Below the pieces are notes generated by a model, which was given only the letters and a program-made list of their open reading frames with translations, was not told where the DNA came from and did not search any database. A stretch of DNA of 14,635 bases, taken from contig JAGOBX010000035.1 of the NCBI GenBank assembly GCA_017999075.1, positions 1 through 14,635 on the forward strand, read 5' to 3'. This document shows, piece by piece, positions 6,896 through 13,420 of this stretch (positions within the stretch are counted from its first letter, which is position 1; each line of letters begins with the position of its first letter). Source of the stretch: JAGOBX01 sp017999075 [NCBI: Candidatus Babelota bacterium] (GTDB taxonomy: Bacteria; JAGOBX01). Both the position numbers and the translations under genes were made by a program.

Positions 6896-8731
6896 CTACT
6901 CAACTGTAACACTTTTGGCTAAATTTCTCGGCTGATCAATGTCGCATCCAAGAAAATCCGCGATTTGATAAGCTATAACCTGTAAAGGAATCACATTTAC
7001 AATAGGCGCAAGTGCTTCTATTGTGTCAGGTAAAAATATTTTATGGTCAACAAGTTTTTCCGGAATATCTACAGATTCATTTGTAACAACTATAGTAATT
7101 CCGTCACGAGCCTTAACTTCCTGTAAATTACTTATAACCTTATCTGTTATAAAACTTTTGGTGGCTATTGTCAGTACCGGCATTTGTTCAGTTATAAGCG
7201 CTATTGGTCCGTGTTTCATTTCACCTGCCGCGTAACCCTCAGCATGAATATAAGATATTTCCTTAAGTTTCAAAGCGCCTTCTAACGCAATAGGAAAATT
7301 ATAATGTCTTCCTAAAAAAAGAAAATCAGAATAATTATGAAACTTCAATGATAATTCTTTATAATAATCAAACTTATCCAGGGCTTCCTTTATTTTTGAA
7401 GGAATTACAGATAGTTCTTTTAAATTGGTTTTATATTCCTTTTCTGAAATAATATTTTTTATTTTTGCCATATACATTGAAAACATAAATAATACAGTTA
7501 ATTGAGTGGTAAACGCTTTTGTTGAAGCCACTCCTATTTCAGGTCCGGCATTAGTATAAATTATTCCATCGCATTCACGGGATAAAGCACTCCCGCGAAC
7601 ATTGCATATTCCAAGAGATAACGCGCCTTTTTCTTTAGCATTTCTAAGCGCAGCAAGGCTGTCCGCAGTTTCTCCGCTTTGAGATATTATAAGGATTAAA
7701 TCATCTTTTGATACAGGAACATTTCTGTATCGGAATTCTGAAGCAATCGCTGCTTCCACGCAAATACCGCAAAATTCTTCAAGATAATATTTTCCAATCA
7801 ATCCCGCATGCCAGGCTGTACCGCAAGCCACTATATATATTTTTTTAATTTTTTTAAGATAATTATCATCTATTTTGCAATATCTGAATTTTATTTCTCC
7901 TGTTGAATCATCATATTTATCTTCGATAGTTTCAGTTATAACATCCGGCTGTTCGAATATTTCTTTAAGCATATAATGTTTGAACCCTTTTTTTTCAGCG
8001 GTCATAGCATCCCAGTTTATATTGGTAACAGCTTTATTCTGCTTATTGCCTTTAAAATCCATAACCTCAATATAAACAGGCGTTACAACAGCCAGTTCTC
8101 TGTCATCAAGGAAAATTATATCTTTTGTATACGGCAAAATAGCAAGCATATCAGAAGCGACAAAATTTTCTTTTTCTCCTTTTCCTATAACAAGCGGACT
8201 CCCGGATCTTGCGCAAATAATTTTATCAGGTTCTTTCAAAGATATAACGCAAACAGCATATGAACCTGTAACAAGTTCCAATGCTGTTCTAACAGCATCA
8301 ACCAAACTTGTTTTATAATTTTTTTCAATCAGATGAATCAACACTTCAGTATCAGTTTCCGATTTAAAAATATGATTTTCCTTAATTAATTCTTTTTTAA
8401 GTTCTGCATAGTTTTCAATTATTCCGTTATGAACCACAGCAAACTGCTCAGAACAATCAATGTGAGGATGAGAATTTTCATCTGAAGGCTTTCCGTGAGT
8501 TGCCCATCTCGTATGAGAAATACCAACATTTCCCGCCACTTTAATATTCTCAATTTTTTTTTGCAAATCAGAAATCTTGCCAACTGATTTATATGTCTGC
8601 AAAGCTGTTCCCGAACTATTTATAACACAAATTCCAGAAGAATCATATCCGCGGTATTCAAGCCGTTTCAAACCTGAAAATAATATTTTTATAGAACGTC
8701 TGAATCCTACGTATCCTACTATTCCGCACAT
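6896..8731 (-). CDS. glmS: Glutamine-fructose-6-phosphate aminotransferase GlmS
   Basis: Makes glucosamine-6-phosphate from fructose-6-phosphate and glutamine, the first step toward UDP-GlcNAc for peptidoglycan and lipopolysaccharide. The length is 611 aa, typical of the family. The N-terminal glutaminase domain starts MCGIVGYVG with catalytic Cys2, followed by HTRWATHG, VHNGIIENY and SETDTEVL. Two SIS sugar-isomerase domains follow (about 290-420 and 460-600), with ACGTAWHAG, SQSGETADSLAAL and EGYAAGEMKHGP. The C-terminus DQPRNLAKSVTVE is the conserved family end. The start overlaps the end of the upstream kinase gene by 13 nt, so translation is probably coupled. Because that upstream sequence is coding, there is no room for a glmS ribozyme leader and regulation must differ from the Gram-positive type. 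Confidence 0.98.
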   Translation of the reverse strand: MCGIVGYVGFRRSIKILFSGLKRLEYRGYDSSGICVINSSGTALQTYKSVGKISDLQKKIENIKVAGNVGISHTRWATHGKPSDENSHPHIDCSEQFAVVHNGIIENYAELKKELIKENHIFKSETDTEVLIHLIEKNYKTSLVDAVRTALELVTGSYAVCVISLKEPDKIICARSGSPLVIGKGEKENFVASDMLAILPYTKDIIFLDDRELAVVTPVYIEVMDFKGNKQNKAVTNINWDAMTAEKKGFKHYMLKEIFEQPDVITETIEDKYDDSTGEIKFRYCKIDDNYLKKIKKIYIVACGTAWHAGLIGKYYLEEFCGICVEAAIASEFRYRNVPVSKDDLILIISQSGETADSLAALRNAKEKGALSLGICNVRGSALSRECDGIIYTNAGPEIGVASTKAFTTQLTVLFMFSMYMAKIKNIISEKEYKTNLKELSVIPSKIKEALDKFDYYKELSLKFHNYSDFLFLGRHYNFPIALEGALKLKEISYIHAEGYAAGEMKHGPIALITEQMPVLTIATKSFITDKVISNLQEVKARDGITIVVTNESVDIPEKLVDHKIFLPDTIEALAPIVNVIPLQVIAYQIADFLGCDIDQPRNLAKSVTVE

Positions 8732-9774
8732 TTAATTTTTCCATCCTTTTTTAAGTTTATAAATAATTTTTTCAAATAATCCGGAACGAACTCATTTTGA
8801 ATTATAATATGATATATTCTGTTCAAGGTAGAATCAATAAATTGTTTGAAAAAAAATTTATTCTCTATAATTCCAAGTTTAACGTAAGCTGCATTTGCCT
8901 GCATCAGCCTCTGCAAACCTGTAAAATCATATTTTTTATCAAATTCACTTTCTGAAAAAATATCAAATTTGCATAAAAATTTTTTTTTATAATAATCATA
9001 AAGCTCGGCATAGCAGCCGCTAATATCTTCCGCAACATAAGGATCATTCAGCAATGAAGCAATATCATAAAAATTCGAACCAGAATATGCAGTCTGATAA
9101 TCAATAAAATAAATTTTATTTCCGGAAACTATTATATTTTGAGATTGAAAATCACGGTGTATAAAAAAACTGTTGTATCCGGCAAAACTTTTTTTATTAT
9201 TTTTATCTTCCCGCGAACTGTCAGTCAAATATGAAGCCATATATTCAAAACTTTTCATAAGCGCGGAACTGTCATAATCAGCAGCTAAATATTTATCTAA
9301 AACCATATTTCTGAAATATTCAGTTTCCCATAAATAAACAGTATTATCAAATAATCTGTCAGGATATTTTTTTATAAGCTGTTCTCCGCATTCTGACTGC
9401 ATAACCAGCAATTCATCGATGATTTTTTTGTATAAACTTGAAATTCCGATTTCTTTATTTTTTATTGAATTATAAACAATATTTTCACCAAGATCCTGGA
9501 TAAGAATATATTTTTCGTTAAGATCAACATTCAAGATTTCAGGAACATTAATTTTTGAAGATTTTAAAATTAAAGTAATATCAATAAACCGCTGAAGTTC
9601 TGTTTTATCATTATATTCACAATATATATAATTGTCTGAAACCGAACTTATCCTAAAATATTTTCTTGATGATCCGCCAGTAGTTATAGGTATAATATTT
9701 ATTTTTTCGGAACTAACATATTTTTTTAAAACATTATTCTTATAAATCAGTAAAGTGGAAATATCAATTTTCAT
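8719..9774 (-). CDS. Aminoglycoside-phosphotransferase-fold kinase, AmgK-like (putative amino-sugar kinase)
   Basis: Small-molecule kinase of the APH/choline kinase fold, 351 aa. The nucleotide-binding loop GGSSRKYFRI is at 33-42. The catalytic loop is HRDFQSQN with D208 and N213. The metal-binding IDYQ has D225, followed by SNFYDIASLLNDPYV. This pattern, HRDFQSxN followed by IDxQ and YDxASLLxDPY, is that of the AmgK group, anomeric kinases of MurNAc/GlcNAc in cell-wall recycling, rather than antibiotic-resistance kinases. The substrate is inferred, not shown. Supporting context is the 13-nt overlap with glmS downstream, which places it beside amino-sugar synthesis. Its ATG overlaps the stop of the upstream BMC-domain gene (ATGA), so the three are probably translated as a coupled set. 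No MurU-like nucleotidyltransferase, the usual AmgK partner, is in the window. Confidence 0.85.
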   Translation of the reverse strand: MKIDISTLLIYKNNVLKKYVSSEKINIIPITTGGSSRKYFRISSVSDNYIYCEYNDKTELQRFIDITLILKSSKINVPEILNVDLNEKYILIQDLGENIVYNSIKNKEIGISSLYKKIIDELLVMQSECGEQLIKKYPDRLFDNTVYLWETEYFRNMVLDKYLAADYDSSALMKSFEYMASYLTDSSREDKNNKKSFAGYNSFFIHRDFQSQNIIVSGNKIYFIDYQTAYSGSNFYDIASLLNDPYVAEDISGCYAELYDYYKKKFLCKFDIFSESEFDKKYDFTGLQRLMQANAAYVKLGIIENKFFFKQFIDSTLNRIYHIIIQNEFVPDYLKKLFINLKKDGKIKCAE

Positions 9775-10388
9775 AAATTTTTCTTTGCAGAATATGAAGA
9801 CAAAATAGTTTCAACTGCATCTTTCGCCGCTGTAACTTGCGATTCACTTCCTGATAAATGAAGCCTGCCATATCTGCCTCTGTATCTGTAATGAACCAAA
9901 TCTATATCAACTGCTTTTTCAGCTTCATTCGCTGCAATTGTTGACCAGCAAGCAGGCTGAATTTCAAGAATATACAGAGATTGTCCTGGTATCAGTAATG
10001 AGCCTTCAGCTTTACGATTTATAATTTGAGCATGGTAATCGCTTATATTAGTTATAATTTGAGAAGTTAAAATAACAGGTTTTCTAACTTCTTTATCAGT
10101 CAGTTTATATGTTTCAAGAATTTTTCTACCTGATGTCAGAACTTCGTCCTGAGAAAAAGAATGAAATTCTACTATTCCGTATTCTCTTTCTTCAAGAAGA
10201 ACTGCGGGTCTTACTGAAGTGGTTTTCACTGCTATATCTAAAACGCGATTAATCTCTATGCCAGGCTGAATTTCTATCCACATTGAAGCCATTCCGCTTG
10301 CAGGAATATCTCCGTCAGCTTGAGCTGCGGTTAAAGCGGCAAACTGGGGCTGCATTTTATCAATATAAATATAACTTATAAGTTCCAT
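9771..10388 (-). CDS. Tandem BMC-domain protein, permuted trimer-type shell protein
   Basis: Bacterial microcompartment shell-type protein, 205 aa, with two BMC domains. Each half runs: extra strand and helix (about 3-26 and 105-129), an I-P turn, a strand ending EIQP (39-42 and 142-145), a helix (DIAVKTT and AANEAEKAVDI), two strands around a short central loop (EEREYG and RYRGRYG), and a final helix. The halves repeat with an offset of 103 residues. Putting the strand-helix unit first is the circular permutation seen in EutL and PduB, so pseudohexameric trimers are expected. The single Cys is 147. No hexamer-type or pentamer-type shell gene, core enzyme or encapsulation peptide is seen nearby. 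It heads the leftward operon, has no clear Shine-Dalgarno, and overlaps the kinase start by 4 nt. The fold call is strong; whether it builds a compartment is unknown. Confidence 0.82.
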   Translation of the reverse strand: MELISYIYIDKMQPQFAALTAAQADGDIPASGMASMWIEIQPGIEINRVLDIAVKTTSVRPAVLLEEREYGIVEFHSFSQDEVLTSGRKILETYKLTDKEVRKPVILTSQIITNISDYHAQIINRKAEGSLLIPGQSLYILEIQPACWSTIAANEAEKAVDIDLVHYRYRGRYGRLHLSGSESQVTAAKDAVETILSSYSAKKNL

Positions 10389-10454
10389 AAAAATACTAAA
10401 AAATATTTAAAACTATTTTTTTACATTCATATATTATCTGAATATTCATTTTAT

Positions 10455-10475
10455 TTGATTAAAAAAAAAAATCAA
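10455..10475. repeat. Inverted repeat spanning an A-tract in the divergent promoter region
   Basis: TTGATT (10455-10460) and AATCAA (10470-10475) are perfect complements separated by nine A. The uninterrupted A-tract is 11 bases long and would be rigid or curved DNA. It lies between the two divergent genes, close to the plus-strand -35 element, and the minus-strand copy of TTGATT could itself be a -35. A regulator site is possible but unproven; I could not identify a convincing -10 for the leftward operon. Confidence 0.35.
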
Positions 10476-10482
10476 TTTATAT

Positions 10483-10511
10483 TTGACTTTTATTATTTGT
10501 AAATATATTAT
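10483..10511 (+). promoter_or_regulatory. Strong sigma-70-type promoter of the rightward gene group
   Basis: TTGACT (10483-10488) and TATTAT (10506-10511) are separated by exactly 17 bp, each with one mismatch to consensus. Transcription would start near 10518, giving a leader of about 64 nt before the ATG at 10582, which has GGAG at 10567-10570. This is the best promoter match in the window. Confidence 0.65.
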
Positions 10512-10532
10512 TTTTATCTAATAATCATAGTT

Positions 10533-10552
10533 TTTACAATTTTTCATGTAAA
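10533..10552. promoter_or_regulatory. Dyad TTTACA-N8-TGTAAA in the leader of the 704-aa protein gene
   Basis: The two 6-bp arms are perfect complements around 8 nt. The element sits 15 nt beyond the predicted transcription start and 14 nt before the Shine-Dalgarno. The spacing of half-sites suits a dimeric regulator in a roadblock position, or a small leader hairpin. No specific regulator can be named. Confidence 0.35.
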
Positions 10553-10581
10553 TTTTATTAATTTTCGGAGATGTTAATATA

Positions 10582-12696
10582 ATGAATAAAAAAATTATAA
10601 TTTTATCCGTAGTTTTACTGGTTATAATTGGCGGTGCAGGTTTCTTGTATATGGATTCTCTCATATCTTTATTCACCGGAGATAATAATAAAGAAGCTAA
10701 TTTAACTCCTCAACAACCTGCGAAAGCTCCTGCCGAACAAATGCAGCCTGTTGGAGTATTTGAAAAATCTTTTGAAAAAATTTATAATCCATTAATGAAA
10801 AGTTTTGGGCTTGAAGGTATAAACTCTGTTGATTCCATCAAATTTTTATTTAAATTTAATATAGAATTTAATGAAGAATTTATTAAACAAATGCCTAAAC
10901 CCTTACAAAAAATCAAAAATGCAGATTTTTCTTTTGGTTTAACTGCAGATAAATCCAATAATAATTATGCATTAACAGTTGAATCTGCTATAACTAAAAA
11001 AGTTAATATTGCTTTTTTAAATAATACCGGCGTTTTTTGCGTTCCTGATTTAAAAGAAATATATACCTTGTCGGTTGAAGATATTTCTAAAATGCTGCCA
11101 TTTCCAATCCCTTCGTTAAACCTTGAAAATAAAACCACCTCTTCTGAGGCTGACAGCGCAGAAAAAAAATCAGATGAAACTGAAGATGATGAAACTGAAG
11201 ATGCAAAAAAAGAAAACGAATCAAAACCGGAATCACAGCCTAAATCAGATCAGCCTGTATCTGACGACGAGGCTTCAAAAAAAACTGATAAATCCAAAAA
11301 ATTACTTGACGACATAAAAAATAATTACGACATTTCACGTGAAAAAGGCGACAATAAAAGCGTTAAAATTATTCTAAAACCTAAAAAAATAATTGAATTT
11401 GCACCCGAATCATTGATTTTGTTTGTAAATAAAAAAAGTTTCGCCATAGAAAAAATCGAAGCTGCTTCAAAAGATGTTATTACTAAAGAACCAAAAAACT
11501 CAATTGCTGTCTTGGAATACGACGCTTCAGGTAATATCACTAAATTATCGGTTTCAGAAACTCAAAAAAGCGGTGAACCCAAAAAAAGTTCATTGTCTTT
11601 AGCTTACAAAGACGGTCTGGTCGAATCTTTACAAATAGAAGCTGAAAACGTCAGTGAACAATTAAATCTAACTTATAATGAAGAAAAAAAATTGGAGAGT
11701 ATTAATTTTGAAAAAGACATTCAGGGCATAGGGAAATTATCCCTGAATATCACTGACATTTTGATAAATTCCGAATTGGAAGAAAATGATTTTGTTATTG
11801 AAGGAACTGAAAAATTCAAAAAGAAATCAAGTGAAGATTTCAATAAGGAAATAAATTCAGGAAAATTAGCCAAACGGATATGGAAACTGGATGAAAAAGC
11901 TCTGAAACAAGCAGGAAACATTATAATGTCTAATTTAATGACTGCATTTATGAGTTCCGCAAAATTAACAGTTGCCGACGCTTCTGCTGTCCAGGAAAAT
12001 AAAAAAGAAACAAAAACAGATGTTAAGAATAATAAGTCTGATGATGACGAGGATCTGGACGAAGATGAAGAAAAACCTGTTTCAAAAACCAAACCTGATT
12101 TAGAAGACAAAAAAAAAGCAGTACAAAATAAAAAGGCAGAACCCAAAAAAACAGCTAAAAATATCAAAGATGATAGCGAAGATGAAGATTCTGAAGACGG
12201 CGAAGTCGAAGAAAAACCTGTAAAAAAAGAGTCTATTAAACCTGCTAAAAAAAACAAGTCCTCAAAACCTGAAAAAAAATCAAAATTTAGTAAAAATAAA
12301 GATAATCAGGACGAAGAATCAGAAGAACAAACTTCAGTTGCCGAAGAAAAAAAAGAAAAACCTGTTAGCCATCCTAAACGCGAACCTGTTGCTGATGAAC
12401 CTGATGTTTCAGGACGAGAATATAGCGCGCAATATCTTGAAATTGTAAAATTATATAATTCGGGAAAAACCGATAAGATACAATTACTTCCAAGAATCGA
12501 AGAAATTTTAAAAGCAGAACCGACTAACGCAGAAGCACTGTATCTTGCTGCCATTATTAATTTTCAAAACATAAAAAATAATGATGAAGCGCTCAGATAC
12601 TTTGATTTAGTATTAAAACACGCAAATTTAAATAATAAAATTGACCGTCAAATTTATTATTGGTCACGAATGCTGAAAAAACAAATAATAAAATAA
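10582..12696 (+). CDS. Membrane-anchored, Lys/Glu/Asp-rich protein with TPR-like C-terminus
   Basis: Unrecognised protein of 704 aa. Residues about 4-24 are an uncleaved-looking membrane anchor (IIILSVVLLVIIGGAGFLY), so most of the chain should lie outside the cytoplasm. Residues about 50-180 and 240-450 look like alternating beta strands, for example LILFVNKKSFAIEKIEA, vaguely like LolA-type lipoprotein-binding folds; this is inference only. Two highly charged low-complexity linkers occupy about 182-240 and 472-610, with repeated EEKPV phrases and a duplicated DETED unit. The last 90 residues form helices with a TPR-like unit (NAEALYLAAIINFQNIKNNDEALRYFDLVLKH). It is expressed from the promoter at 10483-10511 with GGAG before the ATG. 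The PilZ gene starts 5 nt after its stop. Function is unknown; an envelope scaffold or tether is one possibility. Confidence 0.88.
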   Translation: MNKKIIILSVVLLVIIGGAGFLYMDSLISLFTGDNNKEANLTPQQPAKAPAEQMQPVGVFEKSFEKIYNPLMKSFGLEGINSVDSIKFLFKFNIEFNEEFIKQMPKPLQKIKNADFSFGLTADKSNNNYALTVESAITKKVNIAFLNNTGVFCVPDLKEIYTLSVEDISKMLPFPIPSLNLENKTTSSEADSAEKKSDETEDDETEDAKKENESKPESQPKSDQPVSDDEASKKTDKSKKLLDDIKNNYDISREKGDNKSVKIILKPKKIIEFAPESLILFVNKKSFAIEKIEAASKDVITKEPKNSIAVLEYDASGNITKLSVSETQKSGEPKKSSLSLAYKDGLVESLQIEAENVSEQLNLTYNEEKKLESINFEKDIQGIGKLSLNITDILINSELEENDFVIEGTEKFKKKSSEDFNKEINSGKLAKRIWKLDEKALKQAGNIIMSNLMTAFMSSAKLTVADASAVQENKKETKTDVKNNKSDDDEDLDEDEEKPVSKTKPDLEDKKKAVQNKKAEPKKTAKNIKDDSEDEDSEDGEVEEKPVKKESIKPAKKNKSSKPEKKSKFSKNKDNQDEESEEQTSVAEEKKEKPVSHPKREPVADEPDVSGREYSAQYLEIVKLYNSGKTDKIQLLPRIEEILKAEPTNAEALYLAAIINFQNIKNNDEALRYFDLVLKHANLNNKIDRQIYYWSRMLKKQIIK
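11173..11202 (+). repeat. In-frame 15-bp tandem duplication (DETED x2)
   Basis: GATGAAACTGAAGAT occurs twice in direct succession, encoding DETED-DETED in the first charged linker of the 704-aa protein. Identity at the DNA level suggests a recent slippage duplication, so this linker may vary in length between strains. Elsewhere in the same gene the 14-mer GAAGAAAAACCTGT recurs at 12067-12080 and 12208-12221, with a one-base variant at 12352-12365. Confidence 0.8.
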
Positions 12697-12701
12697 TAAC
12701 A

Positions 12702-13118
12702 ATGACGCAAAGTTTTGTCGAAAAGAGAAAACACAAAAGATATGATTTGCATGTTAAATTATATCTCAAGTCTGTTAATTGTTCATTTAATGATTTTTGG
12801 GCAGAAACAATAAATTTAAGCGAAAGCGGCGCTTTTATAAAAACTCCTGAAGATATAGAATTATTTGAAAGGTTTCAAGGTATTTTAGAAATTCCGGAAG
12901 ACATTAAATATCCTGAAACATTTAATAAAATCAACTTTGAAGGAATTTTTATAAGAAAAGAAATACGTCTTGCCCAGCAAATCAAGGAATATTATGCCGG
13001 GATTTATTTTGAACATATTCAAAAAGAAAAGATTTTAGAGATAAAAAAGTTCATAAATAAATTTGGAGAAAAAAATTTATTTTATAAAATCCGGGATTTT
13101 TTTATTAAGTCTGTATAA
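12702..13118 (+). CDS. PilZ domain protein (predicted c-di-GMP binding)
   Basis: Single-domain PilZ protein of 138 aa. The N-terminal RKHKR (R9 and R13) is the RxxxR motif and N38-L-S-E-S-G43 is the (D/N)xSxxG motif, the two elements that bind cyclic di-GMP. The strand YYAGIYFEHI and a closing helix (EKILEIKKFINKF) complete the barrel. There is no membrane segment, so it would act in the cytoplasm as a c-di-GMP receptor, commonly for motility, surface attachment or envelope secretion. The ATG at 12702 is chosen over an in-frame TTG at 12660 because the latter would lie inside the upstream gene; the ATG is 5 nt after that stop. No Shine-Dalgarno is visible, suggesting coupling. The partner controlled by this receptor is not evident in the window. 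Confidence 0.88.
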   Translation: MTQSFVEKRKHKRYDLHVKLYLKSVNCSFNDFWAETINLSESGAFIKTPEDIELFERFQGILEIPEDIKYPETFNKINFEGIFIRKEIRLAQQIKEYYAGIYFEHIQKEKILEIKKFINKFGEKNLFYKIRDFFIKSV

Positions 13119-13126
13119 TAACAAAT

Positions 13127-13417
13127 ATGAGATATTGTATATTATTGAGATATAATTCATTATATTCTGAAGTTATGGATAATTTTTTGTCAGAAACTAA
13201 AATTTCAGATTATATATTTACTAACAATATAGATTTTGTTAATTACGACGAAAGAATAAATAAAATCCGCCCGCAAAAAAGTATCGGTCTGATAATAACG
13301 TTAAATGATAATGAATTAATAAAATTCGAAAAATTATTTAACGAATTAATATCTGCCAACAATGATTTAAAAAACAAAATAAAATATTTTGTATCTCCAA
13401 TTTATAAAGAAGGGTAA
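13127..13417 (+). CDS. Unrecognised 96-aa protein, possible ferredoxin-like or PII-like fold
   Basis: Small soluble protein I do not recognise. The pattern reads as strand (MRYCILLRYN), helix (LYSEVMDNFLSE), strand (DYIFTNNIDFV), strand (KSIGLIITLN), helix (NELIKFEKLFNELISAN) and strand (KIKYFVSPI). This beta-alpha-beta-beta-alpha-beta order is that of ferredoxin-like and PII-like folds; it is inferred by eye and not a family assignment. It starts 8 nt after the PilZ stop, and the Ste24 start follows 3 nt after its own stop, with the Ste24 ribosome binding site inside its last codons. The four genes therefore look co-transcribed. The only Cys is residue 4. Coding reality is supported by spacing and by codon use like its neighbours. 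Confidence 0.7.
   Translation: MRYCILLRYNSLYSEVMDNFLSETKISDYIFTNNIDFVNYDERINKIRPQKSIGLIITLNDNELIKFEKLFNELISANNDLKNKIKYFVSPIYKEG
13409..13414 (+). promoter_or_regulatory. Shine-Dalgarno deciding the TTG start of the Ste24 protease
   Basis: GAAGGG lies 6 nt before TTG at 13421, within the last codons of the 96-aa protein gene. No ATG is in frame until after the conserved N-terminal region of the family, so this site plus TTG gives the start. Confidence 0.6.
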
Positions 13418-13420
13418 ATA

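Noticed and set aside
8732-8900. glmS ribozyme or leader riboswitch
   Set aside because: Sequence upstream of glmS is the intact coding end of the kinase gene, overlapping glmS by 13 nt, so no untranslated leader exists.
8719-9774. Aminoglycoside-resistance phosphotransferase
   Set aside because: The APH fold is shared, but the HRDFQSQN, IDYQ and YDIASLLNDPY pattern and the coupling to glmS fit the AmgK-like sugar kinase group; there is no mobile-element context.
12660-12701. Longer PilZ protein starting at TTG 12660
   Set aside because: It would overlap the upstream gene by 37 nt and add residues outside the PilZ fold; ATG 12702 gives a normal start just before the RxxxR motif.
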